From: JBIOHP01 sp044449065
GTDB lineage: Bacteria > Bacteroidota > Ignavibacteria > UBA10030 > SZUA-254
DNA length: 64,000 nucleotides
NCBI GenBank assembly: GCA_044449065.1
Contig: JBIOHP010000003.1
Coordinates: 171,748-235,747, forward strand
Direction of reading: 5' to 3'
Under the pieces are notes generated by a model. That model made no database searches, was not told the DNA's origin, and worked only from the letters and a program-made list of their open reading frames with translations. Position 1 is the first letter of the stretch, and each line of letters starts with the position of its first letter. The position numbers were made by a program, and so were the translations under genes. Shown here piece by piece: positions 37,065 to 46,040 of the stretch.

Positions 37065-38054
37065 CTATGCCAACCAACCCTGGTTGCGATACCAATCCAC
37101 TGTGTTTTTTATTCCCTCTTCAAGAGAGTATTCCTCTCTGAATCCAAGTTCAGTTTTCGCCCGTGTAATATCGAATGTCCAGTGACTCTGAACCATATCG
37201 CGCGCTTTTTCAAAATTGATGAGGGCAGGTTTGCGATTGATGAGCGATACGATTTCAGAGAATGCCGCTATGAGATAAATGCCCGCTTCAGGAATCCGAA
37301 GACGCAATGCTTTCTTCTTCATCACCCGCGCGGTTACTTTTCCAACTTCTTTCCAATCGTAATATTTCTCGCTTGAAATAAAATACGTTTTCCCAATGGC
37401 AGAAGGATGTTCACCCGCGAGAATAGTTCCTCTCACGAGATCGTGAATATGAATTAAACTTACAAATTTATCGGTAAACCCCACCATGGGTTGCAACCCC
37501 TTGTTCATCGTATTGAAAAATTCAAAGATGTCTTTATCGCGCGGTCCATACACCGCGGGTGGTCGTACGATGGTGATAGGGAGTTCGGTCATCAGTTTAC
37601 GGCATTCTTTCTCCGCTTCCATTTTGCTTATGCCATACGTTGTAATTGGGTGGAATGGAGTATCTTCAGTAACTATACAATCTGCGCTGCCCGGACCAAC
37701 GGCAGCGCCGCTGCTGATATGGACGAATCGTTTAAGACCGGGATTCACCTCTCGTGCTGCGATTAACAGATTTTTTGTCGCAATATGATTGCCGCGAAAA
37801 TATTCTTCCTTTGTTCTCGCCTTCGTTAGTCCGGCTACATGATAGATAAAATCGACGTCTTTCACCGATTGGTGAATATCTATATTATTGATGAGATCGC
37901 AGAAGGTAAATTCAATCGGTAGATTTTTGAGCCATTGTAGATTTGAACTCTTACGGACGGAACATCGTAGTTGATAACCTTGTTCAAGCAGCTTTTCGAC
38001 CAAATGGCTCCCGATGAAGCCCGTTGCACCAGTTACTAAAACACGCATGATCAT
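37065..38054 (-). CDS. NAD-dependent epimerase/dehydratase-family reductase, probable 3-ketoceramide reductase (CerR-like)
   Basis: A 329-residue extended short-chain dehydrogenase. The dinucleotide motif TGATGFIGSH is at residues 8-17, and the catalytic Tyr/Lys is in TTYGISKMEAEKEC. Members include sugar epimerases and sterol-type reductases. The gene is divergent from a serine palmitoyltransferase gene (276 bp apart), which is followed by a bCerS-like acyltransferase; in Caulobacter a homologous SDR, CerR, reduces 3-ketoceramide. I infer that role here from the gene set, not from specific residues. A palindrome in the shared spacer may couple the two directions. An alternative is a sugar or flavonoid-type dehydrogenase. 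Confidence 0.75.
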   Translation of the reverse strand: MIMRVLVTGATGFIGSHLVEKLLEQGYQLRCSVRKSSNLQWLKNLPIEFTFCDLINNIDIHQSVKDVDFIYHVAGLTKARTKEEYFRGNHIATKNLLIAAREVNPGLKRFVHISSGAAVGPGSADCIVTEDTPFHPITTYGISKMEAEKECRKLMTELPITIVRPPAVYGPRDKDIFEFFNTMNKGLQPMVGFTDKFVSLIHIHDLVRGTILAGEHPSAIGKTYFISSEKYYDWKEVGKVTARVMKKKALRLRIPEAGIYLIAAFSEIVSLINRKPALINFEKARDMVQSHWTFDITRAKTELGFREEYSLEEGIKNTVDWYRNQGWLA

Positions 38055-38236
38055 TTATTTGAGTTGTTATTAAAATTGCACACCTCTCACAGATTCAAAA
38101 TGTCATCTGCCCATTTATTTTCTTCTCAAAATCGAGAAGAATTGATATTGGTGTGCTTTAGACCACCAAATGGAGGGGTAAGTTCATTGCTTTTTACAGC
38201 ATAATAAATTATATTAAAAAAACCATTTAGAATCAA

Positions 38237-38256
38237 TTTTCAATATTTATTGAAAA
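38237..38256. promoter_or_regulatory. Perfect 20-bp palindrome in the CerR-like/spt divergent spacer
   Basis: Arms TTTTCAATA and TATTGAAAA (9 bp each) flank a two-base centre. The site lies 73 bp before the serine palmitoyltransferase start and 183 bp from the divergent reductase start. A TATAAT -10-like box follows at 38304-38309. It is a candidate operator for coordinate control of both directions. Confidence 0.45.
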
Positions 38257-38329
38257 ATTCGCACGATTTAGAACTTTTTCGGGTGGATTCAACAATTATA
38301 GTTTATAATATTAAGGATTATTAAGCGAT

Positions 38330-39583
38330 ATGTCAGAATATCCCGAAGTCGATCCACCAAGCGTGGTTACAGGCGAACTAAAGCAGCCGGTCGATTTATT
38401 TCAAAAATGCTGTGATTTTACCCGTGCTGATGAAGTGAAAGCCGCTGGATTCTATCCTTACTTTCGAGCGATAGAAGAAAATGAAGGTCCCGTTGTTCAA
38501 ATTGAAGGGCGAAAAGTTATTATGGCGGGATCAAATAATTATCTTGGTCTTACCGCTCACCCGAAAGTAAAAAAAGCTGCTGAACAAGCTGTCGAAAAAT
38601 ATGGTACGGGATGTTCCGGTTCACGCTACCTGACGGGAACCCTCGATTTACATTATGAATTGGAAGCGCGTTTAGCCAAGTATATGGGAAAAGAAGCGTG
38701 TCTCTTGTTCAGTACCGGGTATCAGACCGGACAGGGAATAATCCCAACGCTCGTTCAGCGCGGCGAATATGTCGTTACGGATAAAGATAACCACGCAAGC
38801 CTTGTTGCCGGCACGTTGATGGCGAAAGGGTTGTTCGCGGATATTATCCGGTATAAACATAACGATATGGTTGATTTAGACCGGGTCATTTCTCGCCTTC
38901 CCCGCAACGCAGGAAAATTGATTGTTACGGATGGAGTGTTCAGCACTTCAGGTGAAATTGTGAATCTTCCACAACTTGTTCCAATCGCCAGGGAGTATAA
39001 CGCCAGAATCCTTGTTGATGATGCGCATGCCATCGGGGTTATCGGCAAAGGCGGACGCGGGACTGCAAGCCATTACAACCTCAGCGATGATGTTGATATG
39101 ACGATGGGAACATTCAGTAAGACCTTCGCCTCGCTTGGAGGATTTGTTGTTGGTACGGAACGAGTCATAAATTATCTAAAACATCACTCACCTGCATTAA
39201 TTTTTAGCGCTAGTCCCACTCCTGCTTCGGTGGCAGCGGCATTGGCTGCCCTCGATATCGTGGAAGCAGAGCCCTGGCGCATCGAGAACCTGATAAAAAA
39301 TGCCTCTAAGATGCGGAACGGGTTTAAAAAACAAGGATTTAACGTTATCGATGGTCAAACCGCCGTGGTGCCGGTAGTCGTCGGCGATGATATGCTTGCA
39401 TTCCAATTCTGGAAGATGTTGTTTGCAAACGGTGTGTTCGTAAATGCGTTTATCAGCCCGGGAGTTCCTCCAGGCATGCAGATGCTGAGAACAAGTTACA
39501 TGGCAACCCATGAAGATAAGCATCTGGATCGTATCCTTGAAATTTTTGGTCAGGTCGGAAAAAATCTTGGCGTTATATCCTGA
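38330..39583 (+). CDS. spt: Serine palmitoyltransferase (alpha-oxoamine synthase)
   Basis: A 417-residue PLP enzyme of the AONS family (BioF, KBL, SPT, HemA). PLP-binding residues are His155 (NHASL, stacking), Asp230 and His233 (VDDAHAIG) and the Schiff-base Lys264 (GTFSKTFASLGGF). These line up, one position shifted, with Asp231, His234 and Lys265 of the Sphingomonas enzyme. The long N-terminus before VDLFQKCCDF and the terminal PPGMQMLRTSYMATH, with the carboxylate-binding Arg, fit SPT better than BioF or KBL. The product, 3-ketosphinganine, is the first step of sphingolipid synthesis. The next gene is a ceramide synthase-like protein. No bio genes are near, which argues against biotin. Confidence 0.82.
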   Translation: MSEYPEVDPPSVVTGELKQPVDLFQKCCDFTRADEVKAAGFYPYFRAIEENEGPVVQIEGRKVIMAGSNNYLGLTAHPKVKKAAEQAVEKYGTGCSGSRYLTGTLDLHYELEARLAKYMGKEACLLFSTGYQTGQGIIPTLVQRGEYVVTDKDNHASLVAGTLMAKGLFADIIRYKHNDMVDLDRVISRLPRNAGKLIVTDGVFSTSGEIVNLPQLVPIAREYNARILVDDAHAIGVIGKGGRGTASHYNLSDDVDMTMGTFSKTFASLGGFVVGTERVINYLKHHSPALIFSASPTPASVAAALAALDIVEAEPWRIENLIKNASKMRNGFKKQGFNVIDGQTAVVPVVVGDDMLAFQFWKMLFANGVFVNAFISPGVPPGMQMLRTSYMATHEDKHLDRILEIFGQVGKNLGVIS

Positions 39584-39688
39584 TCGTAGAAAATCGCGTT
39601 GATTTATCTATATTTCCTATTTAAAAAATTAAACCCCTCACGAAGCACGGTCGGTTTTAACAACCTCCATAACGGGTAAACCAAACAT

Positions 39689-40810
39689 ATGAGTTCTCTT
39701 ACTGTCCGGCCAATATCCAGTAAAAAAGACACAAAAGATTTTATAAAATTCCAGTGGGATATCTACAAAGAATATCCCAACTGGGTTCCGCCGTTGCTTA
39801 TGGATAGAAGGAAACTCATGGATCGCGATAAAAATCCCTTCTATAAACACGCAGACGCGGAATTTTATCTTGCATTTCGTGATGGAAAGATTGTCGGGAG
39901 AATTGGCGCGATCATCAATCATAATCATAACAAAGAGCATAAAGAAATCATCGGTTTTTTTGGCTTCTTTGAATCTATTAACGATCAATCAGTTGCTGAT
40001 GAACTCTTTAAAACAGCGATCGAGTGGATGAAGAAAAAAGGAGTTAGCGCCGTTCGCGGACCCGCGAGTCCCTCGGTAAATGACGAATACGGCTTGCTCA
40101 TTGAAGGATTCGAGTTTCCTCCGGTGCTTTTGATGTCGTATAATCCTCCCTATTATGCTAAACTGATCGAAGCCGCGGGCTTTAAAAAGGCAAAAGATCT
40201 TTATGCGTACCAGGTTGTCCAAGAAAGTGTCTTCGACCCAAAATTGGTGCGCATGTCTGAAATTATCAAGCAACGCGAAGGACTTACTTTTCGCACGTTG
40301 AATATGGATGATTTCGACGGCGAAGTTAAACGCATCAAAGATCTTTACAATCGCGCTTGGCAGTATAATTGGGGCGCAGTTCCTATGACTGACGAAGAGT
40401 TTGATGCTCTTGCAAAAGATTTGAAACCTGTTGTCATTCCAGAATTCGTTATCATCGTCGAATTTAAGGGAGAACCAATTGGTTTTTCGTTGTCGCTTCC
40501 CGATTTGAACATCGCCTTGAAGCACAACAAAAACGGACATCTTCTCACAGGTTTGATGTATATGATGTTATTTAAGAAAAAAATCCATAGAGCTCGCATT
40601 ATGGTTCTGGGAGTTGTCAAAGAATTTCAGCGAACCGGCGCCGGCGGCGTGTTGTTCTATGAAACAGCACGGAGAGGTATCGACCTTGGATACTACGAGG
40701 GTGAAGCGAGTTGGGTGCTTGAGGATAACGTCATGATGAACCGCGGCGCCGAGCTGATGCATGGTAAGCGATGGAAAACCTATCGTATCTACGAGAAATC
40801 AATAACTTGA
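39689..40810 (+). CDS. GNAT-fold bCerS-like acyltransferase (YghO family)
   Basis: A 373-residue protein with a GNAT fold, matching the YghO/bacterial ceramide synthase-like family. The N-terminal part opens with WVPPLLMDRRKLMDRDKNPF, a trademark of this family, and includes the RGPASPSVNDEYGLLIEGFE strand region. The acyl-CoA-binding GNAT signature is EFQRTGAGGVLFYE near residue 310. In Caulobacter, bCerS (a GNAT-fold enzyme of this family) acylates 3-ketosphinganine. Here the gene follows spt at 105 bp in the same direction, which strongly favours this role. It lies 12 bp before ilvE, so it may be in one transcript with it. Confidence 0.78.
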   Translation: MSSLTVRPISSKKDTKDFIKFQWDIYKEYPNWVPPLLMDRRKLMDRDKNPFYKHADAEFYLAFRDGKIVGRIGAIINHNHNKEHKEIIGFFGFFESINDQSVADELFKTAIEWMKKKGVSAVRGPASPSVNDEYGLLIEGFEFPPVLLMSYNPPYYAKLIEAAGFKKAKDLYAYQVVQESVFDPKLVRMSEIIKQREGLTFRTLNMDDFDGEVKRIKDLYNRAWQYNWGAVPMTDEEFDALAKDLKPVVIPEFVIIVEFKGEPIGFSLSLPDLNIALKHNKNGHLLTGLMYMMLFKKKIHRARIMVLGVVKEFQRTGAGGVLFYETARRGIDLGYYEGEASWVLEDNVMMNRGAELMHGKRWKTYRIYEKSIT

Positions 40811-40822
40811 AAGGAACACACT

Positions 40823-41749
40823 ATGGCTGTTAAAGCTGTCGATAAAATTTGGATGAATGGTAAATTGGTAAATTGGGCGGATGCGAATATTCACATCCTG
40901 TCGCATGTCGTTCACTATGGCTCAAGCTGGTTTGAAGGTATTCGGTGCTATGATACCAAGAAAGGATCGGCAATTTTCCGTCTTGACAAACATTTGGAGC
41001 GATTGTACGATTCCACAAAAATTTATCACGCGGATATTCCTTTTTCTAAGGAAGAGCTTGAGAAGGCAATCATCACAACGATTCACGCCAATAAAATGAA
41101 GGCGTGTTATATCCGTCCTGTGGTGTACCGCGGTTATGGCGATGTCGGAGTTAATCCGTTGAACAACCCGGTCGATGTTGCTATCGCTGTTTGGGAGTGG
41201 GGAAAATATTTAGGTCCCGAAGCGCTCGAACGCGGCATCGATGTTTGTGTGTCTTCATGGTCCAGACCTGCGCCTAATACAACCCCCACCTTCGCAAAAT
41301 CAGGCGGAAATTATCTTAATTCCCAGCTCATTAAAAGCGAAGCGGTTAAAAATGGTTTTAGTGAAGGAATTGCATTGGATGTATTCGGTTATGTGAGCGA
41401 GGGAAGCGGCGAAAATATATTTATTGTGAAGAATAACGATGTTCACACTCCTCCTCTCACATCGTCAATCCTGCCGGGAGTTACCCGGTCATCTGTCATT
41501 ACGCTTCTTCGGGAATCCGGATATAATGTCATTGAAGCTCCCGTCGCCCGTGAAATGTTAACTATCGCTGATGAGATTTGGTTCACCGGTACGGCGGCAG
41601 AAATTACCCCGATTGCTTCTGTCGACCGATTTCCGGTCGGTAATGGAAAACCGGGTCCCATCACGAAAGAAATCCAAAAACGCTTTTTCGATATTGTTCA
41701 GAACGGGAACGATACAAAAAAGTGGCTGAAGTTTATCGTCAACGATTAG
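40823..41749 (+). CDS. ilvE: Branched-chain amino acid aminotransferase
   Basis: A 308-residue class IV PLP aminotransferase (IlvE type). It transfers the amino group to branched-chain 2-oxo acids, with glutamate as donor. The Schiff-base Lys is in NYLNSQLIKSEAVKNG, the phosphate-binding region is GYVSEGSGENIFIV, and ITLLRESGYNV and TGTAAEITPIASVD are standard. An AAAGGA site precedes the ATG at a good distance. It follows the acyltransferase by 12 bp and precedes a universal stress protein by 22 bp. A link with lipids is possible because branched 2-oxo acids feed iso-fatty acids used in Bacteroidota sphingolipids, but the enzyme is also an ordinary biosynthetic one. Confidence 0.94.
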   Translation: MAVKAVDKIWMNGKLVNWADANIHILSHVVHYGSSWFEGIRCYDTKKGSAIFRLDKHLERLYDSTKIYHADIPFSKEELEKAIITTIHANKMKACYIRPVVYRGYGDVGVNPLNNPVDVAIAVWEWGKYLGPEALERGIDVCVSSWSRPAPNTTPTFAKSGGNYLNSQLIKSEAVKNGFSEGIALDVFGYVSEGSGENIFIVKNNDVHTPPLTSSILPGVTRSSVITLLRESGYNVIEAPVAREMLTIADEIWFTGTAAEITPIASVDRFPVGNGKPGPITKEIQKRFFDIVQNGNDTKKWLKFIVND

Positions 41750-41771
41750 GGTTTAATCCGACAGGCGCCTG

Positions 41772-42278
41772 ATGGCCGCTGAAGGGGAAAATACAATAAC
41801 AAACGACTCAAAATCACCGGATATTATTCTCCGTAAAGTGCTGATGCCTATCGATTTTTCGACGCATTCAAAAAATGCGCTCGAATACGCTGTAACAATC
41901 GCCAGGCAATTCAACGCTGAGTTAATTCTCCTCTATGTTGTCGAACCGACGGTCTATCCTCATGATTTTGGATTTGGCCATATTGGGATGACGTCGCTGG
42001 AGAATGAACTGTGGTCGAAAGGAATGAGGGAACTGCAAAGACTGATTGACACAAAAGTTGGTGGTCAGGCAATTGCGAGAGCAATAGTGAGGATTGGAAA
42101 ACCATATCACGAAATCATTGAAGTTGCTATTCAGGAAAGTATTGACCTTATCGTCATCGCGACACGCGGTCATACCGAAATGGAACACATCTTATTTGGT
42201 TCGACTGCAGAAAAAGTTGTTCGCAGAGCCCCCTGTCCGGTTCTCACCTGGCGTGGAAAAGAAGAAACCCTGAAGTAA
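41772..42278 (+). CDS. Universal stress protein A family
   Basis: A 168-residue UspA-like protein with a short N-terminal extension of about 20 residues. The fold begins with KVLMPIDFSTHSKNALEYA and the ATP-binding signature G-2x-G-9x-G(S/T) is seen as GTRGHTEMEHILFGST near residues 133-150, followed by RRAPCPVL. It is therefore likely to be the ATP-binding type, which acts in stress, envelope or energy adaptation. It is the last gene of the plus-strand unit with ilvE (22 bp away), and its message ends at a strong terminator. The specific stress is not readable from sequence. Confidence 0.92.
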   Translation: MAAEGENTITNDSKSPDIILRKVLMPIDFSTHSKNALEYAVTIARQFNAELILLYVVEPTVYPHDFGFGHIGMTSLENELWSKGMRELQRLIDTKVGGQAIARAIVRIGKPYHEIIEVAIQESIDLIVIATRGHTEMEHILFGSTAEKVVRRAPCPVLTWRGKEETLK

Positions 42279-42300
42279 ACCGACGATATTCGGTTCATTA

Positions 42301-42341
42301 AAAAGAAACGGGGTTTCACTTTGAATCCCCGTTTCTTTTTC
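42301..42341. terminator. Perfect 14-bp bidirectional terminator
   Basis: Arms 42301-42314 and 42328-42341 (AAAAAGAAACGGGG and its exact complement) enclose a 13-base loop and carry A and T tracts on both sides. It lies between the convergent stress-protein and polyprenyl synthase genes and can end both. Confidence 0.92.
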
Positions 42342-42347
42342 TATCAT

Positions 42348-43319
42348 TTATTTGCTTCTCTCCAGAACATAGCTCACGAATTTTGTAAGGGAATCTTTAG
42401 CGGGTGAATGTTCGAAGGGTTCTAATGCGTCGAGCGCCCGCGAGGAAAACTCCTGGGCTTTCATCCGTGCGTAATCGATGCCGCCGTACTCATGAGCAAA
42501 ATCAACAAGCTCAACCAATTCTTTCCGGTTTGCGCCATTTTTTATAGCCCGGAGCATTTGTTTTGCCTGGTTGCGCGGCGCTTTCGAGAGCGAATGAATT
42601 AGCGGAAGCGTGAGCTTTTTCTCTTTCATATCAAGCCCGGTCGGCTTCCCCGTTATGCTTTTACGTCCCACGTAATCAAGGAGATCATCGCGAATCTGAA
42701 AGACCATGCCTAAATTTTCGCCATACTCTTTCATACCTTCGATAACTCTTTGGTCTTTTGTGACACTTGCGGCTCCAATTTGGCAGCATGTAGAAAGCAA
42801 GGACGCAGTTTTATCGGAAATAATCCTGAAGTATGTTTTTTCGTCGATATCGAGCTGCCGGCTTTTCGCTATCTGTAATATTTCTGCCTCGCTCATTCGT
42901 CTGACAGAATCGGAGATAATTTTGAGGAACACAAACTCATCGTTATCAAGCGAGAGGAGAAGCCCCTTTGCAAGAAGATAATCACCCATGAGGACGGCAA
43001 TTTTATTTTTCCAGACAGCGTTGATAGAGGCAATGCCCCGGCGGGTATCGGCGTCGTCAACCACATCGTCATGGATGAGCGTTGCAGTATGGAGTATTTC
43101 CACCAATGACGCGCCCCGGTAGGAGCTTTCATTAACCGATCCGCAAGCTTTCGCAGTGAGTAAAACCAAAGCCGGTCGGATTTTCTTCCCTTTTTGTTTT
43201 ACAATATATCCCGCAATGAGATCAACAAATGCAATTTTTGATTTCATTGCTTTGCGAAAATGTTCGTTAAATATTTCGAGCTCTCCCGTAATTGGCTGGA
43301 TGATGGGTTCTAAATTCAT
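42348..43319 (-). CDS. Trans-polyprenyl diphosphate synthase
   Basis: A 323-residue all-helical prenyltransferase. The first aspartate-rich motif is IHDDVVDDADTRRG near residues 78-92 and the second is QIRDDLLDYVG near residues 211-221. Residues just before the first motif (EILHTATL) have no bulky aromatic plug, which suggests a long product of the octaprenyl or solanesyl type, used for menaquinone tails. It is the last gene of a minus-strand run that includes TatC and GlyA, with a 123-bp gap to TatC. Exact chain length cannot be read from sequence. Confidence 0.92.
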   Translation of the reverse strand: MNLEPIIQPITGELEIFNEHFRKAMKSKIAFVDLIAGYIVKQKGKKIRPALVLLTAKACGSVNESSYRGASLVEILHTATLIHDDVVDDADTRRGIASINAVWKNKIAVLMGDYLLAKGLLLSLDNDEFVFLKIISDSVRRMSEAEILQIAKSRQLDIDEKTYFRIISDKTASLLSTCCQIGAASVTKDQRVIEGMKEYGENLGMVFQIRDDLLDYVGRKSITGKPTGLDMKEKKLTLPLIHSLSKAPRNQAKQMLRAIKNGANRKELVELVDFAHEYGGIDYARMKAQEFSSRALDALEPFEHSPAKDSLTKFVSYVLERSK

Positions 43320-43442
43320 GGAATAAAATAATTGATCAATATATTTTCAGCATACTTTAGTGGTTAGGCACCGTCCGGACATTATCAAAATTTTGAACCT
43401 ATACTCATTCTTCGAGATCTTTTCTCATGAAGGCAAGTAAAA

Positions 43443-44222
43443 TTATTCGGCAACAGTTTCCCGCTTTCGCTGGGCGATAGTGGCTACCCAGATGCTTATC
43501 TCATATAAAATAAACATTGGAATGGAAAAAACACTCATGGTGATCGGGTCGGTTGTCGGGGTTACCACTGCAGCGATAAAGAGGATGACGACGATGGAAT
43601 GACGCCGGTAATGTTTCATGAACGCCGGAGTCACAAGGCCGAGTCGAGCCAGAAAATATGAAACCATGGGCAATTCAAAGATCAAACCCGAGAGAAGGAC
43701 AAGTTGCAATACAAAACTCATATATTCATCGATCGTAATCCAGTTCTGGATACCCGACGTTCCGAAGTTCGCAAAAAATTGGAGCATATAGGGAAGCATT
43801 AGAAAATACGCAAACGCTACGCCCGATAAAAAACACAGCGTTGTATAAAACACGATGCTGGATATGTACTTCCGTTCGCGGGGCAATAAACCCGGCTGAA
43901 CAAATTTCCATAATTGCCAGAGGATCAATGGAGAGCATATTATTAACGCCGCGACAATAACTACCATCATATAGAAGGTGATTTGTCCGTACGGTACGGT
44001 GTTAATAAGATGCAGTGGAGGATTGGTCAACAAGCTGGGACGCAAGACGATCTTGTTGACTATCCAATCAGAGTAATAACCGCATACAATTACCGCTGCA
44101 ACTATCCCGAGGAGCGCTTTGATGATGCGCATTCGGAGTTCTTCAAGGTGATCGAAGAAAGACATTTCCGGTTCTTCGCCGGCTTCTTCCTTATCGCGCG
44201 GCTCTGTGGTGTCGGTGCTCAA
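43443..44222 (-). CDS. tatC: Sec-independent protein translocase TatC
   Basis: A 259-residue TatC, the receptor for twin-arginine signal peptides. The N-terminus carries the family motif SFFDHLEELRMRI with the conserved Glu at the cytoplasmic face, and six membrane segments follow at about 35-55, 85-105, 120-145, 165-185, 205-220 and 225-240. The FxPGLLPRER loop (VQPGLLPRERKYI) is also present. It lies 61 bp after glyA in the same direction. No TatA/B gene is nearby. An acidic leader (TEPRDKEEAGEEPEM) precedes the motif. Confidence 0.95.
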   Translation of the reverse strand: MSTDTTEPRDKEEAGEEPEMSFFDHLEELRMRIIKALLGIVAAVIVCGYYSDWIVNKIVLRPSLLTNPPLHLINTVPYGQITFYMMVVIVAALIICSPLILWQLWKFVQPGLLPRERKYISSIVFYTTLCFLSGVAFAYFLMLPYMLQFFANFGTSGIQNWITIDEYMSFVLQLVLLSGLIFELPMVSYFLARLGLVTPAFMKHYRRHSIVVILFIAAVVTPTTDPITMSVFSIPMFILYEISIWVATIAQRKRETVAE

Positions 44223-44283
44223 GGTTTAGGATTCCGGGAGTGGAATTAAATGGTCTACGTACTTTACTTCTTCGTGAGGTCAT

Positions 44284-45576
44284 TCATTGTTCTTGATATA
44301 ACGGATACCTCTTGCACAGCAATTTCACCTTTTCTTCAACTGTCTTCGTTATCTTATCGTTGCCGACATTGTTAAGAACCTCGTTAATGAACTCGCCAAC
44401 TGTTTCCATTTCCGGTTCTTTCATGCCTCGCGTGGTAAGCGCAGCAGTGCCAATCCGGATTCCGCTGGTGATGAGCGGGCTCTTATCGTCGAATGGAACG
44501 CCGTTTTTATTTACAGTTATTCCTGCGGGATCAAGCGCTTCCTGAGCGTCTTTGCCTGTCAGATTTTTATTTCTCAAATCGATGAGCATGAGGTGATTAT
44601 CTGTTCCTCCGGAGATGATATTATAGCCGAGATGGGTCAGTGTTTGAGCCAGCGCCTGTGCGTTTTTAATAACCTGCCTGGCATACACTTCAAAATCAGT
44701 CTCCAGATTTTCAAGAAAACCGACGGCTTTCGCTGCAATGACGTGCATGAGGGGACCCCCCTGAATGCCCGGGATGACCATCGAATCGATCAGTTCGGAC
44801 ATCATCTTTGTTCTACCCGATTTAGGCGCTTTCAATCCAAATGGATTCTCGAAATCGGTTCCGAGCAGGATTAATCCGCCGCGAGGTCCGCGTAATGTTT
44901 TATGTGTTGTCGAGGTGACAACATGGCAATACGGAAGAGGATCGTTCAGTAGTTTTTTTGCAATCAATCCTGCGGGATGAGCAATGTCTGCAAAGAGGAA
45001 TGCCCCAGCTTTATCTGCAATCTGGCGGAACGCTTTATAGTCGATGTTGCGCGAATAGGCGCTTGCGCCAACGGTGATCATTTTCGGTTTTTCCCTGAGA
45101 GCTATTGCCTCCGCTTCGTCATAATCGATGTAGCCGGTTTCTTTCTTCACGCCGTAGGCAATAAAATTATACAATTGCCCGGAGAAATTTACGGGTGAAC
45201 CATGGGTGAGATGTCCGCCGTGCGCAAGGTTCATTCCCATCACTTTATCGCCCGGTTTTAGGAAACTAAAGTAGACTGCCATGTTCGCCTGTGAACCCGA
45301 ATGGGGCTGCACGTTTGCGTATTGAGCCCCAAAGAGTAATTTGGCGCGATCCCGCGCAAGGTTCTCGGCGACGTCGACGAATTCACATCCGCCGTAGTAC
45401 CGTTTTCCGGGATACCCTTCGGCATATTTATTTGTCATGACAGAGCCCATTGCTTCCAGAACCGCAGGGCTTACAAAATTTTCTGAAGCGATCAATTCAA
45501 GTTTTGTGTTTTGGCGCCGTCGCTCGTCGTCGATAGCATTAAAAATTTTTGGGTCTCGTTGGTGGAGATTGCTCAT
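44284..45576 (-). CDS. glyA: Serine hydroxymethyltransferase
   Basis: A 430-residue PLP enzyme that interconverts serine and glycine with tetrahydrofolate. The Schiff-base lysine is in VVTSTTHKTLRGPRGG. Other family motifs are LIASENFVS, YAEGYPGKRYYGGCEFVD, PHSGSQANMAVY, and SAYSRNIDY. It is the central gene in a minus-strand run: rpiB ends 12 bp before it and tatC starts 61 bp after. Function and location in the cytosol are standard; there is no sign of truncation. It also supplies glycine, and its substrate serine is used by the spt gene 6 kb away. Confidence 0.97.
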   Translation of the reverse strand: MSNLHQRDPKIFNAIDDERRRQNTKLELIASENFVSPAVLEAMGSVMTNKYAEGYPGKRYYGGCEFVDVAENLARDRAKLLFGAQYANVQPHSGSQANMAVYFSFLKPGDKVMGMNLAHGGHLTHGSPVNFSGQLYNFIAYGVKKETGYIDYDEAEAIALREKPKMITVGASAYSRNIDYKAFRQIADKAGAFLFADIAHPAGLIAKKLLNDPLPYCHVVTSTTHKTLRGPRGGLILLGTDFENPFGLKAPKSGRTKMMSELIDSMVIPGIQGGPLMHVIAAKAVGFLENLETDFEVYARQVIKNAQALAQTLTHLGYNIISGGTDNHLMLIDLRNKNLTGKDAQEALDPAGITVNKNGVPFDDKSPLITSGIRIGTAALTTRGMKEPEMETVGEFINEVLNNVGNDKITKTVEEKVKLLCKRYPLYQEQ

Positions 45577-45588
45577 AAAAATTTTAGA

Positions 45589-46026
45589 TTAAAGATTTGT
45601 CAATGTATGGATTTTATCGATACGGCGTTGATGTCTGCCGCCTTCAAATGGTGTGTTGAGGAATATGTTGATAATTTCAGAGGCGCGTTCCCATGGAGTT
45701 AACCTTGCACCGAGTGAGAGAACGTTCGCATCATTGTGCTGCCGGCAGAGTCGGGCAGCTTCGAGCGATTCAACAGTTGCGGCTCGTACACCGTTGTGTT
45801 TATCCGCGGTGATCGCCATGCCGACTCCACTCCCGCAAACGAGAATGCCTTTTTCCGCAGCGCCTTCACTCACTGCTTGCGCAACCGCATGAGCGTAATC
45901 TGGATAATCAGTTGACTCTGCTGAAAAAGCGCCATAATCTTTGAATTCAACCCCCATCGATTTCAGTAAAACTTTAATTTTTTCCTTGAATTCAAATCCT
46001 GCGTGGTCTGCTCCTAATGCGATCAT
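45589..46026 (-). CDS. rpiB: Ribose-5-phosphate isomerase B
   Basis: A 145-residue RpiB/LacAB-type isomerase of the pentose phosphate pathway. I chose the ATG at 46026 because the family always opens with a strand like IALGADHAGFEFKE; a longer frame to 46068 adds an unlikely tail that overlaps the upstream gene. The active Cys region is GILVCGSGVGMAITADKHNGVRAA, and CRQHNDANVLSLGAR is the phosphate-binding part with His and Asn. It follows the barrel gene by 14 bp and precedes glyA by 12 bp. Confidence 0.95.
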   Translation of the reverse strand: MIALGADHAGFEFKEKIKVLLKSMGVEFKDYGAFSAESTDYPDYAHAVAQAVSEGAAEKGILVCGSGVGMAITADKHNGVRAATVESLEAARLCRQHNDANVLSLGARLTPWERASEIINIFLNTPFEGGRHQRRIDKIHTLTNL

Positions 46027-46040
46027 GTGAACTATCCTTC

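Noticed and set aside
37043..37065. GGCGGG/CCCGCC hairpin as a terminator
   Set aside because: Six-base stem, but no T run on either strand and it overlaps the SDR gene stop.
38330..39583. BioF (8-amino-7-oxononanoate synthase) or KBL
   Set aside because: Same superfamily, but the long N-terminus, C-terminal MLRTSYMATH region and the bCerS-like neighbour favour SPT; no biotin or threonine genes are near.
39989..40540. 183-codon minus-strand frame
   Set aside because: Antisense to the acyltransferase gene, whose family match is clear.
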